64,000 bases of DNA from Ostreococcus mediterraneus (GCA_012295225.1 WMKK01000006.1:310001-374000); one strand, 5' to 3'. Positions 9,215-21,700 are shown, counted from the stretch's first letter. Notes: generated by a model not told the origin, from the letters alone. Numbers and translations are program-made.

Positions 9215-9592
9215 CCCTCACACCACGCACGCGCCCTCGACGCGTCACAACGACGACGACGACGGCACACCAGCGTTCGAGAATCCAGTGAATCAAATCA
9301 CGCTGGTGCCCCACGCGAACTCGATCACCACCCTCTCGTGCGACGTCGTCCACCGTTACGAACGACGCGTGTCACGCGTGTAAATCCCCCGCGCGCGCGC
9401 GTGATGTTCTCGATCGCCGCGCGACGCGCACTGCGGCGCGGGCGGCGCGCGCGCGCGCAGATCCACGGTCGCGCGCTCGATCGCACCTAAACCCTACTGT
9501 GACGTGACGCCACCAATGTAAGAATTTTCGCAGGTGCCGCGGCTGGCGGCTGCGCGTGCGCGCGTTCGGGACACGCCGACGCCGACGCCGCG
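9215..9592. promoter_or_regulatory. Divergent promoter PP2A / RRP9
   Basis: 378 bases between two divergent starts. It contains an inverted repeat with 9-base arms (CACCAGCGT at 9268-9276, ACGCTGGTG at 9300-9308). Nothing coding is supported. Confidence 0.45.
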
Positions 9593-11215
9593 ATGAAGCG
9601 CCGCGCGTCGAGCGCGCCAGGAAAACGCGCGTCCGTGCCTTCGAAATCGTCCGCGTCCGCCAGACCGCACCGCACGACGGCAGCAGCGACAAAGACACCG
9701 CGAAAGACGTTGGAGGATGACGACGACGAGCTCGGGGATGTCGATGACGACGACGGGGTGGATGATGACGACGAGAGCGGTAAGGCGAGCGCGGCGCGAC
9801 GTCAAGATGAGGATGAGGAAGAGGAGGATGAGGCGAGGGCGAGAGAGAGCGCGCAGGAGAAGCGTATACGTTTGGCCAAGGCGTATTTGGAACGGTTGCG
9901 CCAGGAGCAGGCGGAGGAGAGCGAGGACGAGGACGAGGCGGGCGACGAGGACGGTGAAGGACGGCATTTGGATTCACACACCCGGTTAGCGGCACGATTG
10001 GCGGATGAGGCGCAAAGAAAGAGTGGACACCAGCGCGCGGCTGTGGGGGATCGGGTGAAGGTGCCGGCTGAAGTTCAGGGTGAGCCGCAGACGTGGCGGG
10101 GACATAAACGCGCGGTGACGGGCGTGGCGTTGACGGAGGATGATCGTTTGGCGTATAGTGTGTCGAAGGATGGCACGATATTTGGTTGGGATATCGAGAC
10201 TGGGAAGCGGTTGAAGTTCCCTCGCACGCCAGAGGTGGTAGTAGACCCGTTGCAAGGGGGCACTGGTCCGCAAGCGCCGCCAAAGTGCGGAGCGCACGTG
10301 ATGCTGTGTTGCGCCGTGAGCGGCGAGAAGAATTTATTCGTCACTGGTGGCGCTGATAAGCGTGTGCACGTGTGGGATACGCGAAGTATGACGCGTATCA
10401 CATCGTTTCCGGGTCATCGAGGCGCGGTGACTGGCTTGGGATTTCGACACGGCACTGGACAATTGTTTTCGTGCTCGGAGGACCGCACGGTGAAAATTTG
10501 GTCGCTCGACGACATGGCGTACGTCGATACGCTATTCGGACACCAAGACCGTTGTATCGCCATTGACACGCAGAGACGTGAACGAATTGTCACCGTAGGT
10601 GCAGATAGATCGGCTAGGTTTTGGAAAGTGCCCGAGGATTCGCAACTCGTTTTGCGACCGGCGGCGGGCGACGGCCAAGCCGAAAGCTGCGCCTTCACCG
10701 CGCATGACCACTGGCTCACTGGCTCGCAAGACGGATGCGTAGCGATTTGGAACATAGCTCGAAAGAAAGCTGCGGCGTCTTGGGAAAACGTGCACGGCTT
10801 TAGGGAAATAGTCGCCCCGAAGTCGTTTGATGACGACGCCGTGCGGCGAGCGATGGACCAACGAGCGGCCGCGCAAGCCGTCAGCGGAATGAGCGCTAAA
10901 AATGACGGTGGTGTGGGCGAGATGGCGAGCTGGGTGAACGCCGTGCACGTAGGTAAGGGTACCGATTTCGCTGCGTCGGGTGCCGCCGATGGTACTATTC
11001 GATTATGGAAAACGTCTCACCAAGGCGAGCCTCTCGTACCGTTGCATTGTTTAGCGGCGCGAGGTTTCGTAAACGCACTCCAAGTCGCCAGTAGTGGTCG
11101 ATTTGTTCTCGCCGGCATGGGCCAGGAACCGCGACTCGGGCGTTGGGGACGCGATTCGGGCGCGAAGAATGGTCTTCAGTTGCACATGTTAGAACTAGAA
11201 AAAGAGAGATTTTGA
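9593..11215 (+). CDS. RRP9: U3 snoRNP WD40 protein Rrp9 / U3-55K
   Basis: WD40 protein that binds the box B/C motif of U3 snoRNA in the small-subunit processome in the nucleolus. The 540-aa product has a basic start, an acidic/coiled stretch to about residue 110, the RRP9-typical segment RIRLAKAYLERLRQEQAE and HTRLAARLADEAQ, then WD repeats (WRGHKRAVTGVAL..DGTIFGWD; VTGGADKRVHVWD; FPGHRGAVTGLGF; CSEDRTVKIWSL; VTVGADRSARFW; LTGSQDGCVAIW; ASGAADGTIRLW). The N-terminal KR/acidic pattern fits nucleolar import. Single exon; ends 108 bases before the convergent ABC1K gene. Confidence 0.92.
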   Translation: MKRRASSAPGKRASVPSKSSASARPHRTTAAATKTPRKTLEDDDDELGDVDDDDGVDDDDESGKASAARRQDEDEEEEDEARARESAQEKRIRLAKAYLERLRQEQAEESEDEDEAGDEDGEGRHLDSHTRLAARLADEAQRKSGHQRAAVGDRVKVPAEVQGEPQTWRGHKRAVTGVALTEDDRLAYSVSKDGTIFGWDIETGKRLKFPRTPEVVVDPLQGGTGPQAPPKCGAHVMLCCAVSGEKNLFVTGGADKRVHVWDTRSMTRITSFPGHRGAVTGLGFRHGTGQLFSCSEDRTVKIWSLDDMAYVDTLFGHQDRCIAIDTQRRERIVTVGADRSARFWKVPEDSQLVLRPAAGDGQAESCAFTAHDHWLTGSQDGCVAIWNIARKKAAASWENVHGFREIVAPKSFDDDAVRRAMDQRAAAQAVSGMSAKNDGGVGEMASWVNAVHVGKGTDFAASGAADGTIRLWKTSHQGEPLVPLHCLAARGFVNALQVASSGRFVLAGMGQEPRLGRWGRDSGAKNGLQLHMLELEKERF

Positions 11216-11323
11216 ACTTGAAAGAAATCAAATGGTCTTTTACAACATACCGGTACCGGTAAAAAATACCTTCGTTTGCGCAAAGCCACGCGCGTGTGGC
11301 GTAAGTAATCTAAAAAATCTTGT

Positions 11324-14185
11324 CTATTCTGATCGAGTCGCGCGAGCAACACGGTATGCGGCTTGGTCAAATAATACCGAACCTAGGCGAAGTGCGGCAG
11401 CTTGCGCGCCCGGTGCGAGTTCTGGTGCCAAGTCCAAAAGCTCCCGCACCAGTTCGGCGTCGATTTCAGGCAAGCCTTGTGCCTGCGCTGATTTCTGCTC
11501 TCCATTGGGCGCGGTTTCTTCGCCGCCAGAAAACATCAAACGGAGTTCTTCTGCGACTTGTAACGTCTCAATGTCTTCTTGAGAGATATGCGTCGCGCGT
11601 TCGAGCGGCGCCAACGTGTTCTTTGCCCCGCTTAGCAGTTCCGCCGCGGGCGAAAAAGACTGCGCGACAGACTCCACGGCGTTGAACGGTGCCGCGATAG
11701 TAGAAGACGCGGCAGAAGATACAAATGCACCAGCGTAGCGACCAAGTTCGCGAAGTGCGATGTCTTGAATCGGGCCACCACTTGGGTCAAACGCCAACTT
11801 TAGCGCCTCTCTAGCGCTGTTAGAAATTTTCTTCTTCTGTCCGTGTTCTTCGTCGGGTTTCTCCACCTTTGGCGCGCCAGCGCGCGCGGCGGTAATTGAG
11901 GTATAACTTCCGAACGCTTTGGATAACTGGCGTACTCTGTTCACGCTCAACGTTGCGTGTTCACCATCCTCCTTGCCGTAGAGCAATTGCTCCAAAGCCC
12001 TGCGCGTTTCAGGCGATTTGTCCGTAAGCAATCGACGCGCAATGTATGGATAGCATTCGTTTGCAATCGAGTAATTCTTGTCGCAGGACAATCCAATACC
12101 TTCAAGCACAGAAAATGCGCGAAGAATGTAGCCAAAATAAGCAGGGATTTGGAAAATGTTCCCATACTTTTCTTGCACGCCCTCCAAATCCTTTGTCAAC
12201 TGCGCGACTTTACTATCCGTCCCAGCCGCCTCGAGAAACGCGTCGCGTCGCTTCTTTGGGTCCTTCACACCCTTCAAATCTTTCCGAATTTCTTTGATGC
12301 GTTCTTCATCCGGAAGGCCGAGCTCGTCGCGGAAACCTTGCGCACCACCACCTCTGGCCAAAGCGGAGAACAACAATCCGAGCGCGCGAGCAACGCCCGA
12401 ATCTTCCATAGCTTCACGTTTTCCGCTCGGGATAAAACCCATAGCGTCCAAATCTGCGGGCACCTTCTCGAAATCTTTACTCACCAAGTGCGCGATGAAA
12501 CGTAAGATGGCGGTGGATAAGTCCTTTGACACGGGTGTGACCAAGCCCCAGTCAAGAATGCATAATTTGCCATCCGTCGTGCGCAATAAATTACCAGGGT
12601 GAGGATCGGCGTGAAGGAATCCAAGGTCGAGAAGCATGGCCAAGTAAGACGTCAACGCGACAGCGCATAATTGTGCGGTGTCGCCCGCCTTACTATCTTG
12701 CAAACGTTCGCCATCGATCCATCCCGTGGTCAAAATGCGACGCGTCGAGGCTTGGCGAAACACTGGAGCGGCGGTGACTACGCCTCCCAAATCTGAACGC
12801 TTCGCCATGGCGGCGGCAAACTTTTCCCCATTCGTGGCCTCTTCGTTATAATCGAGCTCGGCGATAAATCGTCGCCCCCATTCATCAACCAAGCCTTCGA
12901 GATCGGAATTCAAGTTGTTGAACTTTCGCCATGGTTCGGCGAATGCGCGAATAATGCCGACATCCAAACTGATGGCCACGAGCGCGCCAGGACGCTGCAC
13001 TTTCACCGCAACCTCCTCAAGTTCGCCTTTGTCATTCAACCACGTGCCTTTGTACACTTGACCTAAACTCGCACTCGCGATAGGCGTGTCACCGAGCGTC
13101 AACCGTTTCGCCGTCGATTCCCCGAGTTCGCGCGTAAGAATTCTGCGCGCCAAATCATCATTGAATGGCGGCACTTTATCTTGCAACACACGTAACTCTT
13201 CAATGTACTCGGCGGGTAATAAATCTGCACGGCTACTCAACACTTGTCCGAGCTTAACGTACGTCGGTCCGAGGGACACGAGTAAGTTTCTTAACTGCGT
13301 CGCGCGCTTTGTGTTGAGCCTCATCTTCGCCTCATCGCTCATATTTTCCCCAGCCAACTTACGATCAATGCGTAATTGCACGGTAAACGATCCCAATAAC
13401 GCAAATGATCGCACACCACGCTTAAGTAGCGTCAGAGGCCGCGTCGAAAAGTACTTTTGCGTCGCCTTGGGATCGTATCTACGCAACTCGGCGGGTTCCA
13501 CGTCGCCCTCAGCGCTCGCCAACGCCGCCCATTCATCCATACCGCTCGAGTCATCTGTCGTCGCGAACAACTTGGATGTGAACACCACTGCAACTATACC
13601 AGCGATGAGCGCCGCACCACCGCTCGCAGAGACATCCCCGAAGCGTCGCGCGGCTTCCGCCGCCGCCGCCGCCGCCTCTGGCGGCAACGCGTCGTAAAAC
13701 GCCCCCCATCCCGACGTAAACTGATCTCGCTGTCCATCCGGAAGCGCCTCAAACGCGCGCTGCAACGCATTCGTAATCACCTCGCGCACATCGGTGCGCG
13801 CACCGAACTCAGCGGCGCCAGAGGCGAGAAGCTCTCCCGCGCGCTCGAGCACGTCCCACACCGCGCGCGACGCCTCCGCTTCGCGCTGCGCCACCGCCTC
13901 AAGCGCGCCGCGCGCGACGTCCGACGCGGCGTCCAGGGCGGCCACGGCGGCCACGGCGCCGGCGTCGCCCCCCAGCGCGCGCGTCGCGAGCTCGCGACGC
14001 GCGATGCTGGACGTTCGCGACACACCTCGAGACCGCTGGTGCGCGCGACCTTTCGCCCCCGCGTGCGTCGCTGACGCGGTCGCCGCGCGCGCATCGCGCG
14101 GCATGGCACGCGCCGTCATCATCTGCGTCGCCGTCGCCGACCCGCGCGCGCGCGGGGTGACCGACGACGCGAACGACGTCGCCAT
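11324..14185 (-). CDS. ABC1K/UbiB-type atypical kinase, plastid
   Basis: A 953-aa ABC1 (UbiB/COQ8/ADCK) family protein with a long Ala/Arg-rich N-terminus suggesting plastid targeting. Family marks are KLGQVLSSRADLLP (KxGQ motif, about residue 311), the Ala-rich nucleotide loop ASASLGQVYKG, catalytic-loop HADPHPGNLL (about 522) and the DFG-equivalent LDWGLV. A glycine-alanine stretch with one hydrophobic segment (ALIAGIVAVVFTSKLF) lies before the kinase. Plant plastoglobule members ABC1K1/K3 regulate prenyl-lipid (plastoquinone, tocopherol) metabolism; the length and long C-terminal extension resemble that group, but I cannot choose between them. Its start is 56 bases from the AAR2 start. Confidence 0.9.
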   Translation of the reverse strand: MATSFASSVTPRARGSATATQMMTARAMPRDARAATASATHAGAKGRAHQRSRGVSRTSSIARRELATRALGGDAGAVAAVAALDAASDVARGALEAVAQREAEASRAVWDVLERAGELLASGAAEFGARTDVREVITNALQRAFEALPDGQRDQFTSGWGAFYDALPPEAAAAAAEAARRFGDVSASGGAALIAGIVAVVFTSKLFATTDDSSGMDEWAALASAEGDVEPAELRRYDPKATQKYFSTRPLTLLKRGVRSFALLGSFTVQLRIDRKLAGENMSDEAKMRLNTKRATQLRNLLVSLGPTYVKLGQVLSSRADLLPAEYIEELRVLQDKVPPFNDDLARRILTRELGESTAKRLTLGDTPIASASLGQVYKGTWLNDKGELEEVAVKVQRPGALVAISLDVGIIRAFAEPWRKFNNLNSDLEGLVDEWGRRFIAELDYNEEATNGEKFAAAMAKRSDLGGVVTAAPVFRQASTRRILTTGWIDGERLQDSKAGDTAQLCAVALTSYLAMLLDLGFLHADPHPGNLLRTTDGKLCILDWGLVTPVSKDLSTAILRFIAHLVSKDFEKVPADLDAMGFIPSGKREAMEDSGVARALGLLFSALARGGGAQGFRDELGLPDEERIKEIRKDLKGVKDPKKRRDAFLEAAGTDSKVAQLTKDLEGVQEKYGNIFQIPAYFGYILRAFSVLEGIGLSCDKNYSIANECYPYIARRLLTDKSPETRRALEQLLYGKEDGEHATLSVNRVRQLSKAFGSYTSITAARAGAPKVEKPDEEHGQKKKISNSAREALKLAFDPSGGPIQDIALRELGRYAGAFVSSAASSTIAAPFNAVESVAQSFSPAAELLSGAKNTLAPLERATHISQEDIETLQVAEELRLMFSGGEETAPNGEQKSAQAQGLPEIDAELVRELLDLAPELAPGAQAAALRLGSVLFDQAAYRVARATRSE

Positions 14186-14241
14186 CGTGAGCTCTCGCGT
14201 GCGCCTCTGAATGACGTCACAATCGCGTTGCGCCGCACGAG

Positions 14242-15543
14242 ATGACCCCCGACGACGCGTTGGCGCGCCTCGAGGCGGGAGGGTACTACTATGTGCACGA
14301 CTTTCCCGCGCGCGGGACGTTCGGGATCGACACCGTGGATTGTCGCGCGGAGTCGGCGGCGTTTCGAGGGGTGAAGTGCGTGCCGCGCGGGGTACACTTT
14401 ATCAGTACCAATGCCGCGGGTTCGCGCGAGGGCGCGATCGGTGAGTTCGTGTGCGTGGAGAAGGGTGGAGATGTTATCGTGCGCGCGTGGGATGCGGCTC
14501 TCGAGACGCTCGCGCCGGGACGAGGGATGGCGGAGGAGGATGCCGAGCGGTTGGCTGTCGCGACGCGAGACGGACGCGAGTTCGATGGCGTCATGGCGCC
14601 ATATTCGATCGATATCGAGCGCGCGTGGACGGTGCTGAGTACATTTGTCACGACTGATGTCCTTGATCGTTGTGGCGTCGGCATCGGCACGCGCGTAGTT
14701 GCGGGAGATCCGGACGCGGAGGCGCGTTCGAGAGACGGCGCTTCGGCTCGCGAGGTGACGCCATACTTTGATCACGTCCCGCGCGCGCCCGTGTTTACCG
14801 ACCGCGCGACGAGTCGGAACCCGCATGGTATGCCCGCTAGTGACGTGACGGTGATGAACACGTATCCAGAGTTGCGTCTGAAGCACGCCATTGGATGTTT
14901 TGGTGCCGACGGTTGGCGCGGAATGTTGGGCGAGCTCCAACTGTCCTTCATCTTGCTGAGCGCGCTATCGTCCTTGGCTGCGCTCGAGCAATGGAAGCGT
15001 CTGGTGCATGTGATATGTTCGTGTGCCGAAGTTGCCGTGTTTGACTATCCTGAGCTGTACTCGGCGTTCATTGATGTCATTAGGCCGCAGCTTGAACGCG
15101 CGGGGGGCGATTTTTTCGACTTCGACGACTACACCAAGGAAAACTTCTTGCGTCCGTGCCTCATCGACTTGGCCCGCATCAACATCGATGCCTCGCCGGA
15201 TCATAATGACGGTGACGAATTCGCCATTGATATCGACGACGAGACCAAACTCGCGGAGGTGGCGCAAAAACTTCAACGCCTGGTACGATTTGTTCGCGAA
15301 TCGCTTCACGTCAACCTTTTGGATGAAATTCACCAGGCTAAGGCCGACGAGGCACGCGCTCATGATGCTGGTGAAGACGCCCCAGTCGTCGTAGAACTCT
15401 CCGAGGGCACGTATATGCATATGGACGCCACGGATGGAATCGATGTTGACATTGAACACGTGCCGTCGACGATCGAAATTGACAGAGCCGCCGCCGAGCG
15501 CATGTCGTGGATGTCACCTTCGCCTTCGATCGAAAACCCCTAG
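14242..15543 (+). CDS. AAR2: AAR2 splicing factor
   Basis: AAR2 is a U5 snRNP assembly factor that binds Prp8. The 433-aa product begins with the AAR2 N-domain pattern (GTFGIDTVDC, FRGVKCVPRGVHFIS) and carries the helical C-domain (LSFILLSALSSLAALEQWKRLVHVIC, DYTKENFLRPCLIDL). Length is in the family's 350-430 range, with an acidic C-terminal tail of about 90 residues. It shares a 56-bp divergent promoter with the ABC1K gene. Confidence 0.88.
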   Translation: MTPDDALARLEAGGYYYVHDFPARGTFGIDTVDCRAESAAFRGVKCVPRGVHFISTNAAGSREGAIGEFVCVEKGGDVIVRAWDAALETLAPGRGMAEEDAERLAVATRDGREFDGVMAPYSIDIERAWTVLSTFVTTDVLDRCGVGIGTRVVAGDPDAEARSRDGASAREVTPYFDHVPRAPVFTDRATSRNPHGMPASDVTVMNTYPELRLKHAIGCFGADGWRGMLGELQLSFILLSALSSLAALEQWKRLVHVICSCAEVAVFDYPELYSAFIDVIRPQLERAGGDFFDFDDYTKENFLRPCLIDLARINIDASPDHNDGDEFAIDIDDETKLAEVAQKLQRLVRFVRESLHVNLLDEIHQAKADEARAHDAGEDAPVVVELSEGTYMHMDATDGIDVDIEHVPSTIEIDRAAAERMSWMSPSPSIENP

Positions 15544-15730
15544 CCGCGCGCTTTTGCGCATAGACCATTCGTTAGTGTATAAAACAACAAATGTAGAATA
15601 TGTATGTGAATTTGCATTCGTCACGCGCACGCGTCGGCGCTCATGCGCGGCTGAAATCAGCCGCCACCTGTCGTTCCAGCGAGACGGCAGTCAAGACCTG
15701 ACCTGTGCCCACTGACCTCACACCGAGACC

Positions 15731-18700
15731 ATGGCGTCGCCGTTCGCGCCAGTCACGAACGCGCGCGTCGACGCGTGCGTAGACGCATGGGAGAGTATGC
15801 GTGACGAAATCGAACGCGCACAAGGTACGTCTGGCTTCAGTCGACGGCCATGGTTGGGTGATGAGCTCTCGCTTTTTTATGACGATGATTATGACCTCGC
15901 GTTGACGATATATCGAGTGATTGACGCGCGACGACGCCGTGCGTGATACGACAGATTTGAGCAACGAAACCGACGTTCAAATGTTGGTCAAGGCGATTTT
16001 TACATCGGTGCGTGAAGGCGATCGAGGTAAACATGTGCGAAGCGCGATGGAGGAGACGGCGAGGAGCGCCCGGGACGCTCAAGCGTCAACGTTTCAGAGT
16101 GTGTTTATCAATGCGAGCGCGAAAGCGATGGAGAAAGGGGCGTTCGGTGATAGTTCGTGTTTCGCGTTGTCGCGTTTGGTGGCGATTGTGGCGAGTACGG
16201 GGAAGGTTGAGGATGATACCACGGCGAAGGCACTCGAGACGTTGGCGAGGCTTCGCGCGCGAGGTCGTCGAGTGTTTTCTGCAAAAGCGCTGAGAGCCTT
16301 TGCCAACGATGTGGGATGTGACGCGTTGTTGGACAAATACCTAGAGCTCGTGAAGGGTGGCGCCAACACGGTGCTTTGTGCGCTTGTGGGTGAGATGTAC
16401 GCGGCGGCTCGGGAGTTTTCCAAGCGTGACATTGGCGAGACGCGTCGTACGTTGCTACAGCTCTACGCCGATGTCGTACTCAATGGCGACGCGAAAGTGG
16501 TCGCTGCTGGCGTAACCGCTGAAGCATTTACAGCCGTTTTAAGCGACATCACCGAGGATGAGATGAAGGATGTTCTTTTGCCAAAGATGGTCAGACAGTT
16601 GAGACGTAGTCCAGAGGCAGTTTTACCAATAATTCTAAACACTTTAGAAGGCGTCAAGGTGGATTTGAGCTCTAGTTGCGCTGAGCTTGGAGAAGTGCTT
16701 ATTCCACTTGCAAAGCACGCAGATGCCGCTCGCCGCGATGTATCTAGACGCATCATCGACACGCTCGCTGCAAATTCTGCTGACACGAGTCTAGTGAAGG
16801 AGCATATTTTCGCTCGCTGCGCTGCGGAATTCGACGCGGGCAAGCGCCCAAAGGAATGGACGGCTCGCGTTGGGTTGTATGACATCATCGGCTCATGTTC
16901 GCGAATTAGCAGCCGTAAAGACAGGGAGGCATTGAGTGCGAATGCGATTGCAATTTTAGCGACAGAGATGGCCGTCGATAAGCAGCTTGATGCCAAGGCT
17001 GCAGGGTTGCGCGCTCTCACGACGTGGTTGCAGCACATTGCCGCATGTCCTGCGTCAGTTGTTGCGCTTATCAAAGAGTCTTCGAAGGACACAAAAGAAC
17101 GAGGGTCTACTTTGCAAGCTATTGCTCAAGCGCTGCGCTCAAATTCTGCGCTTGCGAGCGGGTTGTCAGAAACTATCGCTGTACTAGTGCCCATTACGGT
17201 TGCTGGTGCTGCGAAATCTGCGCAGCGCGCTGAAGGATTGAGCGCTTTGTATTTGACTGTTCGAGCTGCCGCTGATGATGCTGCTGTTTTAGATGCGGCA
17301 ACGAAGGGGAAATTATGGGAATCGTTGTCTGCGTACTTTGACGTCGCCGCTGTCACTCGATTCGACGATTCAGATGCTCAAACTCTCGCAGCAACGTCGC
17401 AATGTCTGCTTTCAGCACACTCATCGCAATTGATCAAACTTAAGCTCGTCGATGTCGTGATTCAAACCATCGCGTTATTGAGCCTGCACTCGAACGCGCA
17501 GTGTCGAGCGGCGGCGCGCGAAGCTATTCGAGGCGCAATTAGTCAGGGCCAAGCGCCGACGAAGATGATTCAAGGATTACAACACTGGTTAGAGCAAGCC
17601 GCTGCTGGTACATTTCCGGCCGTAGGCGCCGAAGCAGATGAGACCTTTCCTTCCCGTTACGCGGGTGCATCCTTACTAGCGTACTGTGAATTTGACGAAG
17701 ACGAGCAATGCGTCAAGCTCTCGAGTGATTTAGTGGGAGATATGCTTTTGCTCGCACATAACCCACTCGTCGCAGCTGCCGATGGCAGACGTAGTGGCGC
17801 GTGGTCTGCGCTCATCGCTCGTCTCGGCGAAGATATCGGCGACGCCACGAATGGTGAAGCGGTGTGTGAAACCATGGCTGGCGAGCGCGGACTCGCGAGC
17901 CCATCCTCAAACATTCGGGTCGCAGCTCGACGCGCCATCGTTGCTCTGGGACGATTGAGCTCAAACGATGTCTCGAATATCCTTCTCCCCAAAGCCCTCG
18001 GCATGATCGATATCCGCGCTCACGACAAAATCAGCGACAAGGATATTTTGATTTACAACACCGCGCCCGGGACGTTGTCCACCGACCCAAAAGACAAACC
18101 AGCGGCGGCACAGAAGGAGGACAAACAAGAATCATCCACAGTGGTGTCGTTGCGACCGAGTCAGCTCGCGGCTGGTGCGAAAAAGTCTACAAAAGCACCT
18201 CCGAAAACTGCGGATCCTCGCGAGGCGGCGCGGCGCGCGCAGCTTGCTGAAGAGGCGGACATTCGGGCTCGCGTACGAAGCGTGGTCGACAGCTTAGTGG
18301 AAGGATTGGACGTGCTCACATGCGTTCTCGAAGGACTCGGTCACCGCACGAGAGAGAAGGTATGCGATATTGCGTACAGAAAGGTGTTTCCTCTGCTTCG
18401 ATCGAAGATTATTCCACAAACAGTCGTGTTGAGGACGGTGGAAACATTGTTGTACTGCGCGGCGGCGCGAGGCGCGGCAATGATTTTGTCCTTTCCGCAA
18501 GAAAGACGCACGGAGGCGCTCGCGATTCGTCTCGGTGCGATGAGTCTTGATGGAAGTCCAAAGCCCGTCGAGTTTGATCTGAATGGTAAGCCAATTCCAG
18601 TAGACATGCATGTGGTCAATTTCGAAACTCGCATGTTGAGCGAAGCGCTCGAATTAGCCAAGGGCGCACTTGAAGACAATGATCCGGATCCTCTCCCAGC

Positions 18701-21700
18701 TCCCGTGTTTGGGATGATTTTCCCTATTATTTCTCATGCTTTATTGCTTCCTGAGGCTCCAAAAAGTTTACGCATCGAGGCGCTGAATTTACTCGCCGCG
18801 CACGCCGGGGACGATGAAGATGGCGTCCCGATTCTCCCGAGTGCTGGAGCTGCGGTGCGTGTGCTACTTAACACGCTCTCGAATGCGACGCCGGACTTGG
18901 TCAACTTGGCAAAACCAATTCTTTCTGACGTTTCTCGCTATTTACAAACTAGCGACGACGTTTTGGCATTGGTGAATGGCGTAGAGAGTGAATTCCGCGC
19001 GGTGCGCGGAGCGTCTCTATCCGGATTGTTGAGCGCGCCGTTGGATTTCAGCAGCATGGATGAATGTGTAGCGGCAGAGGCGATCGCGAAGCTTTTTATC
19101 GCGCGGTTTGACAGCGACGATGGCAATAAGGCGCTCGCTGAGGAAGTATGGGTGTTGTGCGGACTATCAGACACCGTGCCACCGCCCGCGGATATTTTGG
19201 AATTCCTCACGCACGAAAGCGCGGCGACGCGGACCAGCGCGATCGACGCATTTTCGGCGTCTGTCGCTCATCAAGAAAATGGTATGTCGACGTCACTTCC
19301 GAAATTATTTGCCGCATTCAACACGTGCGAACGAAGCTACGCGAGAGAGAGCATGATTAAAGGATTGGGTGCGTGCACGCCGAGCTTGAGCGCTCGCGAT
19401 CTTCCGCTTGTGTCCACTTTTCTTACAAAGGTGCTCACGGACGTCGACGGCGCCGTACGCGCCGCTGCCGTCGAAACTGGTCGTACCATGATTGATGCAC
19501 ATGGCGCTGAACACACGCAGCAGTTGCTCGCGGTTTACGAAGCGTATTTCGACCGCGGTGGCAGTCGAAGCGACTTATCCGAAGAAGCTGAAGACCACGT
19601 CCGACAAGGCGTCGTCGTCTTTCTCGGCGCGCTCGCTGTCCACTTGGACAAAGATGACGAAAAGGTACGCGCCATTCTTACTCGATTATTAGAAGTCTTG
19701 AGCACACCGAGTGAAGCCGTGCAGCGATCGGTGGCAGATTGTTTGCCGCCATTGATGAAAAAGCTCAACGAGGATGAACAGCGCGCGTTGGTGGATGCGT
19801 TGTTGCAGCAGCTCACTTCGAGTGAAAGCTACGCGGATCGCCGTGGCGCAGCGTTTGGCTTAGCCGGTGCCGTCAAGGGCATTGGCATGAGCAGCCTCAA
19901 AGGTATGAACATCATGGACACTCTCAAGGTGGCTATTGAAGACAAGAAAAATCCTGCGTCCCGAGAAGGCGCGGTGATGGCTTTTGAATTATTTTGCACG
20001 CGACTCGGGAGGTTGTTTGAACCATACGTGGTGAACGTTTTGCCCATGCTCTTAGTGTGCTTTGGTGATGTCACGGCGCCAGTGAGAGATGCGACTCAAG
20101 CCGCGGCGCGCGCAATCATGGCGAATTTATCCGCACAAGGTGTGAAACTGGTACTACCCGCGCTCCTGTGCGGCGTTGACGACGACAAATGGCGCACAAA
20201 GCAAGGCTCCGTACAATTACTCGGCGCCATGTCGAATTGTGCTCCAAAACAGCTCGGCGCGTGTTTGCCGCAAATTGTGCCACGTTTAAGTGAAACACTC
20301 ATTGACACTCATCCAAAGGTTGTCGAAGCCGCGACGCAAGCACTCAAGGCTATCGGCGACGTCATTCGTAACCCAGAGATTTTAGCGTTGAGCAAATACT
20401 TGCTCGGCGCCATTTCTCTCCCGGCTGAACGAACACAAGCGTGCTTGGATGTGTTGCTTGAAACGACTTTTGTCAATGTCGTGGACGCGCCTTCGTTGGC
20501 GCTCATCGTCCCGGTTTTAGTTCGCGGCATGCGCGAGCGAAAAGCCGAAATGAAGAAGAAGGCTGCGAAAATCGCGGGTAACATGAGCGCTCTCGTAGCG
20601 GACCCGAAAGATATGGCACCTTACATTCCCATGATTGTTCCAGAGTTGAAAAAGGCGCTCATTGATCCCATTCCTGAAGTGCGAGGCGTCGCCGCGCAAG
20701 CGCTCGCGGGCCTCATTAAGGGCATGGGTGAAGAGTACTTTGAAGATTTGCTTCCGTGGATGATGCGCGCGATGCAAAGCGATGGTCCGAGCGTCGAACG
20801 TTCTGGTGCGGCACAAGGTTTATCGGAATGCCTTGCCGTACTCAGCTCGGATCACTTCGACGCGCTCTTCCCTGAAATTTTAGCCGGATGCGCCAACGCG
20901 TCTTCCGCCGTCAGAGAAGGTCACTTGACGCTGCTTCGTTTCTTACCAATCTCTCTCGGGGACATGTTCGAGGCGCACCTCGCAGACGCGCTTGCGTGTG
21001 TTCTCGAAGGTTTAGCAGACGAAGATGAACCGGTTCGGGACGCGGCACTCAGTGCGGGACGAGTATTTGTCGAGGAATTCTCTCACAGCGGCTCATCTCT
21101 TGATTTGATCTTACCCGCCATCGAAGACGGCATTGTCGCAGACAGCTGGCGTATTCGTCAATCATCCGTCGAACTTTTAGGTTCAATGCTATTCCGTATC
21201 ATCGGCTCGAGCGGTAAGGTGCGCGTCGAAGGCGGCGATGACGAAGAAGGCATTTCTACCGAAGCGCAAGGTCAAATGCTCAGCTCGACGCTCGGTCAGT
21301 CGCGTCACTTCAACTTGCTCGCCGCCGTTTACATCCTTCGTTCCGACGCCACGTTAGTGGTGAGAAACGCGGCGGTGCACATTTGGAAAACAGTCGTGGC
21401 GAACACGCCGAAAACGCTTCGTCTCATTTTACCAATGTTGATGAGCCGCGTCATCGCCACCATGTCTGGGTGCTCGGAAGAACGCCAACAAACCGCCAGT
21501 CGTTGCCTCGGTGACGTCGTGCGCAAGTTAGGTGAGCGCGTGTTGTCATCCGTACTTCCAATTCTGCGCGATGGTTTATCGAGCGAGGTCGCCGAGCATC
21601 GCGAAGGCGTCGCGTTGGGCTTGGCCGAAGTTCTCTCCGCAGCGACACAGGGACAAATCGCGGCGCATTACGACGTCATTATTCCAACAGTACGCGATGC

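Noticed and set aside
9268-9308. 9-base inverted repeat in the PP2A/RRP9 promoter as an operator
   Set aside because: Short arms of this length are expected by chance in such GC-rich spacers; noted only within the promoter entry.
9372-10283. 303-codon minus-strand frame
   Set aside because: Antisense to RRP9; Pro/His/Arg-rich shadow with no motif.
14119-14940. 273-codon minus-strand frame
   Set aside because: Antisense to AAR2, no conserved pattern.
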